Assembly (NCBI GenBank): GCA_021802595.1 | Contig: JAJZRT010000213.1 | Coordinates: 1-6,681, forward strand | Direction of reading: 5' to 3' | DNA length: 6,681 bases | Source of the DNA: Pseudomonadota bacterium | GTDB lineage: Bacteria; Pseudomonadota; Gammaproteobacteria; Burkholderiales; Thiobacillaceae | Shown here: positions 6,466 through 6,681 of the stretch, piece after piece | How positions within the stretch are numbered: the first letter of the stretch is position 1 | Layout: every line of letters begins with the position of its first letter | Made by a program: the position numbers and the translations under genes | The notes under the pieces: generated by a model | What the model was told of the DNA's origin: nothing | Database searches by the model: none | Seen by the model: the letters and a program-made list of their open reading frames with translations, nothing else

Positions 6466-6507
6466 CTTTATTTTGTCGAAATCCTGACGATATAAGCTTG
6501 TATGAAT
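6466..6507 (+). promoter_or_regulatory. AT-rich patch, possible promoter of the gene at 6628
   Basis: In the 200-base gap after the DUF1841 gene, this is the only clearly AT-rich stretch. TATAAG at 6491-6496 matches five of six bases of a sigma-70 -10 box. No good -35 lies at the right distance: TTGTCG at 6473-6478 is only 12 bases away, and at 17 bases there is TTATTT. The call therefore rests on composition and position. The distance to the ATG at 6628 would leave an untranslated leader of about 125 bases. No convincing rho-independent terminator is visible in the gap. Confidence 0.3.
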
Positions 6508-6627
6508 GTTCTGCAACACCTGCTGCATGACATTTCCTGATCCACCGCCATGATCGATCCGGCAGGCCAGACGCGCCACGCCGCACGGTTACCGGGGCAT
6601 ATGCGCTTGATCGAAACAGGTTGATTG

Positions 6628-6681
6628 ATGATACGACAGGTTGAACAACTGAAACTCAGCGGCCAGCTGCCCTCGCCCCGG
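6628..6681 (+). CDS. Start of a gene cut by the window edge, possibly an HDOD-domain protein
   Basis: An ORF starts at ATG 6628, and 18 codons are visible before the window ends: MIRQVEQLKLSGQLPSPR. An in-frame TGA at 6622-6624 rules out a longer N-terminus, and a weak CAGG at 6617-6620 lies seven bases upstream. The LPSP segment resembles the first residues of HDOD-domain signalling proteins (sometimes fused to GGDEF) in betaproteobacteria, as I remember them. With so little sequence this is a suggestion, not an identification. The 200-base gap and the AT-rich patch before it suggest a separate transcription unit from the rsx-nth operon. Confidence 0.5.
   Translation, partial: MIRQVEQLKLSGQLPSPR

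Noticed and set aside
6550..6624. 24-codon ORF just upstream of the last gene, as a leader peptide
   Set aside because: There is no Shine-Dalgarno, no regulatory-looking codon run and no hairpin pair, so it is likely to be chance.

Overview
The window is a compact, high-GC (about two thirds by eye) chromosomal segment from what is most likely a betaproteobacterium, perhaps a Nitrosomonadales/Thiobacillaceae-type lineage. The evidence is the rsxABCDGE-nth gene order, strongly proteobacterial Rsx/Rnf sequences, a DUF1841 gene, and a dispersed repeat of a type common in proteobacterial genomes. The genus is inference; nothing in the window fixes it.

Positions 2-5126 hold an Rnf/Rsx membrane electron-transport operon on the plus strand, in the order rsxA (5' end cut off by the window), rsxB, rsxC, rsxD, rsxG, rsxE. 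The complex moves electrons between reduced ferredoxin-type donors and NAD(H) through Fe-S clusters (RsxB, RsxC, the RsxA/RsxE pair) and flavins (FMN on RsxC, RsxD, RsxG). In other bacteria it is coupled to ion movement, supplies low-potential electrons for nitrogen fixation, or keeps SoxR reduced. No soxR, nif or apbE gene is in view, so the physiological role here is open.

Positions 5123-6427 continue the same transcription unit. They hold an untracked 50-codon basic ORF that overlaps the rsxE stop, nth (endonuclease III, with all catalytic and Fe-S residues), and a DUF1841 gene that overlaps the nth stop. From rsxA to DUF1841 the genes overlap by a few bases or are separated by at most 10 bases, so translational coupling over the whole set is likely.

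Positions 6428-6627 are a noncoding gap with an AT-rich patch that may contain a promoter. A new gene starts at 6628 and runs off the end; its 18 visible residues resemble the start of HDOD-domain signalling proteins.

The segment is mostly a well-known system, not a new one. The points worth a second look are: a flavin-attachment motif in RsxG with Ala in place of Ser/Thr; an extra perfect flavinylation-like motif in RsxD; a palindromic repeat that has become the coding 3' end of nth; the small basic ORF; and a His/acidic pattern in the DUF1841 protein that suggests a metal site.
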